DNA of 10,649 nucleotides. Origin: Acidobacteriota bacterium (GTDB lineage: Bacteria > Acidobacteriota > Terriglobia > Acidiferrales > UBA7541). The notes under the pieces are model-generated. The model was not told where the DNA came from. It saw nothing but the letters and a program-made list of their open reading frames with translations, and did no database searches. Position numbers and translations under genes: made by a program. The stretch is from NCBI GenBank assembly GCA_003131705.1, contig PKUY01000308.1:1661-12309 (forward strand), written 5' to 3'. Positions within the stretch are counted from its first letter, which is position 1. The number at the start of each line of letters is the position of its first letter. Below, one piece after another: positions 6,763-10,649 of the stretch.

Positions 6763-7647
6763 TCATTTTTTCCAGAAGCGAGCCACGGCAGCGAAATCCG
6801 GATCGTCATTCGACGCGTCTTTAACGGCGCTGTAGGTGGCGTAGGCGGCCGTGGCGGCGGGAAGCTCGATTCCTTGTTCGCGCGCCAGTTCAAGCGCGAG
6901 TCGCATGTCCTTGTGCATTAACCGCAGAGGGAAACTGGCGGGAAAATCGTTCTTCAGAATGAGCGGCACTTTCACATCCAGCAACGGCGCCCGGCCCATG
7001 CTGGATTGCATCACTTCGATCAGCTTCTCGCCTGGCACGCCCGCCGCCGTAACGAGCGCCAGCGATTCGACGAGCGCTTCTACTTCAAGAGCGAGCAGCA
7101 AGTTCATGGCGAGTTTTACCGTCTGACCCGCGCCATTGGGGCCGAGGAGGAAAAACTTCTTGCCCATCGCCTCGAGAACGGGCTTCACGCGCTCGAGTAC
7201 TTCCGTCTTTCCTCCGATCATGAAAACGAGTTCGCCCTTCTCCGCACCCCAAGTGCCGCCCGTGACCGGCGCGTCGAGAAACGCCACTCCCCTTTCGGCG
7301 CAGGCTGCTGCTACGCGCCGCGCTACGTCCGGCGAAACCGTGCTCGAATCGACGAGTGTGCTCCCAGGGCGCAATCCTTCGAGTGCACCACTGTTTTGCT
7401 TTCCATCCTGCGGGCCCCAGAGCACCTCTTCCAGCGCGGGTGGATCGCTGACAATTGTAATCAGTACGTCCGCTTGCGCAGCGACGTCACGCGGATTGGC
7501 CGCGATCGTCGCGCCCGCGCGCACCAGGTCATCCGCCCTATTTTTCGTGCGATTCCACACTGCGAGCGGGAATCCAGCACGCAAGAGATTGTGGCCCATC
7601 GGCCGGCCCATCAATCCCAGACCAATTAATCCGACGCTCGGCTTCAT
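6763..7647 (-). CDS. NAD(P)-dependent beta-hydroxyacid dehydrogenase (3-hydroxyisobutyrate dehydrogenase / glyoxylate-succinic semialdehyde reductase family)
   Basis: This is a 294-residue cytoplasmic oxidoreductase, full length for the family. The N-terminal Rossmann domain carries GLIGLGLMGRPMGHNL (6-21). Residues VWNRT (30-34) after the second strand resemble those that favour NADPH in glyoxylate/succinic semialdehyde reductases, rather than the acidic residue typical of NAD-specific members. The substrate-binding signature is DAPVTGGTWGAEKGEL (125-140). The catalytic lysine is K178 within GAGQTVKLAMN (172-182), and the C-terminal all-helical domain includes the conserved HKD segment (245-247). 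The family reversibly reduces small semialdehydes or 2-oxo acids to hydroxyacids; the specific substrate cannot be read from sequence. The ATG has AGGGAGG 5 bases upstream. It lies 50 bp downstream of RNase R on the same strand and is probably co-transcribed, though no shared pathway is apparent. Confidence 0.9.
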   Translation of the reverse strand: MKPSVGLIGLGLMGRPMGHNLLRAGFPLAVWNRTKNRADDLVRAGATIAANPRDVAAQADVLITIVSDPPALEEVLWGPQDGKQNSGALEGLRPGSTLVDSSTVSPDVARRVAAACAERGVAFLDAPVTGGTWGAEKGELVFMIGGKTEVLERVKPVLEAMGKKFFLLGPNGAGQTVKLAMNLLLALEVEALVESLALVTAAGVPGEKLIEVMQSSMGRAPLLDVKVPLILKNDFPASFPLRLMHKDMRLALELAREQGIELPAATAAYATYSAVKDASNDDPDFAAVARFWKK

Positions 7648-7697
7648 TCAAGCCTCCCTAGCGCTGAAAACCCACAGCACAGCCGCCTTCAAAACTC

Positions 7698-10193
7698 TTA
7701 GACGAGCGAAAACTCTACGCGATGCCGAAACGGATCAATCCGTTCGGCGCGCACTTGCACAAGATCGCCCAGGCGGAAAACCCGCTTCGTACCGGCGCCA
7801 CGCGTGCCACCCCTGCCGCGATAGGGTTCCGTCACGATGGTATGATCGTGCTCGCGATAAACGCATCGCTGGCCGGTGAACTCCTCGAGCCGGTCGATGC
7901 TGACCAACCCCTCGACAAAAATCTCGGCAAGTTCGACGAAGAAACCGAACTTCTGCACGGAGATGACCAGAGCCTCGTACTCCTCGCCAAGGTGGCCCTC
8001 CATGAACTGCGCCGTTTTCCATTGCATCAATTCGCGTTCCGCCATGTCGGCGCGACGCTCTGCCTCCGAGCTTTCCGACGCGACGGTTTCGAGCTCGGCG
8101 CGGTGATAGGGTCCGAGCGTCCCCACGGATATTTCCTTGCCTGCACGCTTATCCGGCAGCGGTGCACGCACTGGAACTATCGCGGGATTTTCGAGCGCCC
8201 ACTGGAGCGCACGGTGGACGATCAGATCCGGGTAGCGGCGAATCGGCGAAGTGAAATGCGTGTATTCCTCCGCCCCGAGCGCAAAATGGCCCAGAAGATC
8301 TGCGGCGTAGCGGGCTTGCTTCAGCGATCTCAGCATCAAGTAGGAAAGGATTCGCTCCTCGGGCTTTCCCGCAATCTTTTCGGTTAGCCGCTGGTAGTGT
8401 TGCGGGCGGATGTTGATTTCTTGCGCCGCGGGCAGCGTCACGCTCATCGGCCGCATTCGCCCGCGTCCTCGTTGACTGTCTCGAAACGAGGCGCGCACGC
8501 GACCATGCCGCACGGCCACGCGGCGCTCGGCAAGATCGTCCACTCCCAGGGAGTAGCCAAATGCCTGCGCCAGCTCCTCGAACTCGAGCACTTTTTTCGG
8601 ATCGGGTTTTTCGTGAACGCGGTGGAGCGATCCTATGCCGCGCTTTTCGAGGTACTGCGCCACGGCTTCGTTTGCCGCAAGCATGAACTCTTCGATGATC
8701 CGGTGAGCGATATTGCGCTCACTCCGAAGGATGCTCTGCATGAGCCCGGATTCATCGAACTCAATAATCGGTTCCGGAAGGTCGAAGTCGATCGAGCCGC
8801 GTGCGTGGCGCTGTTTGTTGAGCAGCATCGCCAGCTTCTTCATTAGGCGGAACTCGTCCACGAGCGGCGCGTAGCGCCGGTTCATCTCCGAATCACCTTC
8901 GAGAACCTTGTGGACGTTCGTGTACGTCATTCGCTCAACCGAGCGGATCACTCCGGATGTGAAATCAGCGCCCGCCATTTTTCCGCTGGCATCCATTTCC
9001 ATGATGACGCTCATCACCAGGCGGTCGACTTGGGGATTGAGTGAGCAGATGCCGTTTGAAAGTTCCTCCGGGAGCATCGGTACCGCGCGATTGGGAAAAT
9101 AAACGGACGTGCCGCGTAACCGCGCCTCGCGATCGAGTGCCGAGCCACGGGGGATGTAGTGCGCGACATCCGCGATGTGCACCTGCAACTCGTAATTCCC
9201 GTTCGGGAGCTCCTTAACGTGCACAGCATCGTCAAAATCGCGCGCGGTTTCGCCGTCGATGGTCACAATCGGCAGAGCGCGGAAATCGCGCCGCCCGCGC
9301 AAATCCGTTTCCGCGGCTTGCTGCGGTATGGCCAGGGCTTCGGCCAGAACTTCGGCCGGGAAAATATGCGGAAGGTGGTGCTTCCGGATCATGATTTCGA
9401 CGTCTACACCAATGTCTCCCTGCCGGCCGAGTATCTCGACGACACGGCCCGTCGGCGCAAGACCACCCTTGGGATAGCGCGTGATCTCGACGTTCACCAC
9501 GGCGCCGTCGAGTTCAGGAAGCCTGACGCGACGGCTCGGCATTGCTTCGCTGCCAGGTGTTGCACCCAGATTCTGCCGCAATTCGGTCGTCAGCTCATCT
9601 CCGGGCGGAATCAGAACTTCGTGGAGAATGCGCGTGTCGTATGGCAGGACGTAATTCCCGTTTGCACCGTAGCGGAACAAACCGACGAGAGTCGAATGCT
9701 GACGCTCGACAATCTGCACCACGCGGCCTTCCGCACGGCCGTCGGCGCGTCGTCGTTCGACTCGTGCAAGAACGCGGTCACCGTGCATCGCATCGCCCAG
9801 ATTGTCGCGACCTATGAAAAGGTCGCCGTCGACGCGGGGAATCGGCTCATCCGGCACAAGGAAACCGTAGCCATCGCGGTTCGCCACAATGCGTCCCGCT
9901 ACCAGATTGGGATCGCGGGGGCGTTTCGGCACCGTTGGGACCGCGGTCGCCTCATCAAGGCGCGGGGGGCCTTCCTGCGAAACGCGCGGCGAGTTCCTTT
10001 CGCCGCTCAGCCGAAAACGGCCGCCATAAATTTCCTCGATTTCGCCTTTCTTCTCTAGCTGCTTGAGAATTCTTGGAAGGTATCGCCGCCCGCGATGTCT
10101 CAGTTCCATGCCGTGGGCGATCTGGCGGATTGTGGCGGGTTGGGAAAGCGTGCCGATATACGCCACCACTTCCGCGCTGCTGACTTCGGGCAT
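7698..10193 (-). CDS. rnr: Ribonuclease R (RNase II/RNB family 3'-5' exoribonuclease)
   Basis: This 831-residue cytoplasmic enzyme degrades structured RNA processively from the 3' end. Domains in order: winged-helix (about 5-62); two cold-shock/OB domains (about 95-165 and 168-290), the first with GRIVANRDGYGFLVPD; the RNB catalytic domain (about 303-670); and a C-terminal S1 domain (about 736-831). The four metal-binding aspartates are D313, D319, D321 and D322 in IDGETARDFDDAV, matching the E. coli RNase R site. The family signature HFTSPIRRYPDLIVHRAL is at 646-663. Compared with E. coli RNase R as I recall it, there is an Arg-rich insertion (about 556-586) within RNB and a Gly/Arg-rich loop (about 791-803) within S1, and the protein ends at S1 without a lysine-rich tail. 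The start at 10193 is preferred because AAGGAAG lies 5 bases upstream; an in-frame ATG at 10232 would add 13 residues and has only a weak site. Catalytic function should be intact. Confidence 0.95.
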   Translation of the reverse strand: MPEVSSAEVVAYIGTLSQPATIRQIAHGMELRHRGRRYLPRILKQLEKKGEIEEIYGGRFRLSGERNSPRVSQEGPPRLDEATAVPTVPKRPRDPNLVAGRIVANRDGYGFLVPDEPIPRVDGDLFIGRDNLGDAMHGDRVLARVERRRADGRAEGRVVQIVERQHSTLVGLFRYGANGNYVLPYDTRILHEVLIPPGDELTTELRQNLGATPGSEAMPSRRVRLPELDGAVVNVEITRYPKGGLAPTGRVVEILGRQGDIGVDVEIMIRKHHLPHIFPAEVLAEALAIPQQAAETDLRGRRDFRALPIVTIDGETARDFDDAVHVKELPNGNYELQVHIADVAHYIPRGSALDREARLRGTSVYFPNRAVPMLPEELSNGICSLNPQVDRLVMSVIMEMDASGKMAGADFTSGVIRSVERMTYTNVHKVLEGDSEMNRRYAPLVDEFRLMKKLAMLLNKQRHARGSIDFDLPEPIIEFDESGLMQSILRSERNIAHRIIEEFMLAANEAVAQYLEKRGIGSLHRVHEKPDPKKVLEFEELAQAFGYSLGVDDLAERRVAVRHGRVRASFRDSQRGRGRMRPMSVTLPAAQEINIRPQHYQRLTEKIAGKPEERILSYLMLRSLKQARYAADLLGHFALGAEEYTHFTSPIRRYPDLIVHRALQWALENPAIVPVRAPLPDKRAGKEISVGTLGPYHRAELETVASESSEAERRADMAERELMQWKTAQFMEGHLGEEYEALVISVQKFGFFVELAEIFVEGLVSIDRLEEFTGQRCVYREHDHTIVTEPYRGRGGTRGAGTKRVFRLGDLVQVRAERIDPFRHRVEFSLV

Positions 10194-10198
10194 GTTCG

Positions 10199-10205
10199 CT
10201 TCCTT
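10199..10205 (-). promoter_or_regulatory. Ribosome binding site deciding the RNase R start
   Basis: On the minus strand AAGGAAG ends 5 bases before the ATG at 10193. The competing in-frame ATG at 10232 has only a weak GGATGAG before it. The downstream start also places the winged-helix domain at the N-terminus as usual for the family. Confidence 0.6.
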
Positions 10206-10323
10206 GTCTTCAATTGTGTGCTGACGCTTCATGATTAGCTCATCCGATTTGCCGCTTTAAATTCGTCCGGTTGATTCGCTGCGACAGACGTAAACAACTC
10301 CGCCTAGGAACGCTAGCACATAA

Positions 10324-10649
10324 CTACTGTGCAGGAAGCTCGATGGTGGGAATGTCGAGCATTACGATTTTTCCGTCCGGATTGTGTTCAAGGGCCGGCG
10401 CATATTCGCCGAGCAGCTCGCGCCGCCACCAGGTGCCCTGTTCGCGCTTCGTTTTCTCGTCCGTAAACCAGTATTGATAGATCACGGCGCGCACCTGCTG
10501 CGGCGGCGCACCTGCAAAAGGATTTTCGGCGAACAGCGCGAGCACGTCCGGCTCGCCAACGAGAAGTCTCTCCTCCGTCCAAAGCACGAAGCGCGACTCC
10601 TGCCACGATGCGAGCGAAGCAAACCACAGATTCCACTCGAAGCGCGGCT
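10324..10649 (-). CDS. Lipase maturation factor family protein, C-terminal part (5' end beyond the window)
   Basis: The frame is open from the right edge to a TAG at 10324, giving the last 107 residues of a larger protein. The fragment reads PRFEWNLWFASLA, then LLVGEPDVLALFAENPF, APPQQVRAVIYQYWFTD, and GTWWRRELLGEYAPAL near the end. These match, in order, C-terminal motifs I associate with lipase maturation factor proteins (LMF1/LMF2 relatives, DUF1222). Vertebrate LMF1 is an endoplasmic-reticulum membrane protein needed for folding of dimeric lipases. Bacterial homologues are multi-pass membrane proteins of poorly known function. The N-terminal membrane part lies outside the window, so completeness cannot be judged. 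An internal GTG at 10587 should not be taken as the start, because the motif continues upstream. RNase R follows 130 bp downstream on the same strand, and I see no terminator between them. Confidence 0.8.
   Translation of the reverse strand, partial: PRFEWNLWFASLASWQESRFVLWTEERLLVGEPDVLALFAENPFAGAPPQQVRAVIYQYWFTDEKTKREQGTWWRRELLGEYAPALEHNPDGKIVMLDIPTIELPAQ

Noticed and set aside
7006..7879. Overlapping plus-strand frames opposite the dehydrogenase and the end of RNase R
   Set aside because: They lie antisense to two genes with intact catalytic motifs and show no domain of their own.
9159..10058. Plus-strand open frame of 299 codons opposite RNase R
   Set aside because: It is a shadow on the antisense strand of the strongly supported RNase R gene, with no recognisable domain.

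Overview
The window reads as a chromosomal segment of a moderately GC-rich Gram-negative bacterium, most likely an acidobacterium (Terriglobia/Acidobacteriales-like). The main reason is the very large Oar-type TonB-dependent receptor: a signal peptide, an N-terminal carboxypeptidase-regulatory-like domain, then a plug and beta-barrel ending in Phe. This receptor type is strongly expanded in Acidobacteria. A bacterial lipase maturation factor homologue and the style of the RNase R protein also fit. The assignment is inference from protein style, since no rRNA or other marker is present.

Layout, left to right. (1) A plus-strand NAD(P)-binding oxidoreductase of the dihydrodipicolinate reductase-like / 2,4-diaminopentanoate dehydrogenase-like family (145-1170, TTG start). 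(2) About 580 bp with no convincing gene, ending in a clear rho-independent terminator that serves the next gene from the other strand. (3) A minus-strand Oar-like TonB-dependent receptor (1752-5792). (4) A 321-bp divergent control region with promoter-like and inverted-repeat elements. (5) A plus-strand MarR-family regulator (6114-6731). (6) Convergent with it, a minus-strand series: the partial lipase maturation factor homologue at the right edge (10324-10649), RNase R (7698-10193) and a beta-hydroxyacid dehydrogenase of the 3-hydroxyisobutyrate dehydrogenase/glyoxylate reductase family (6763-7647). RNase R and the dehydrogenase are 50 bp apart and probably co-transcribed. The lipase maturation factor gene lies 130 bp upstream of RNase R.

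How the genes relate. The only strong functional link suggested by layout is the divergent pair of outer-membrane receptor and MarR regulator, a classic arrangement for a local regulator controlling its neighbour and itself. The two oxidoreductases, RNase R and the lipase maturation factor homologue look like ordinary metabolic or housekeeping genes with no obvious shared pathway.

I found no CRISPR array, tRNA, rRNA, transposase, phage gene or toxin-antitoxin pair, and no convincing new multi-gene system. The observations most worth checking are the receptor/regulator control region, six closely spaced cysteine pairs in the receptor, an orphan diaminopentanoate-dehydrogenase-like enzyme, and arginine-rich insertions in RNase R.
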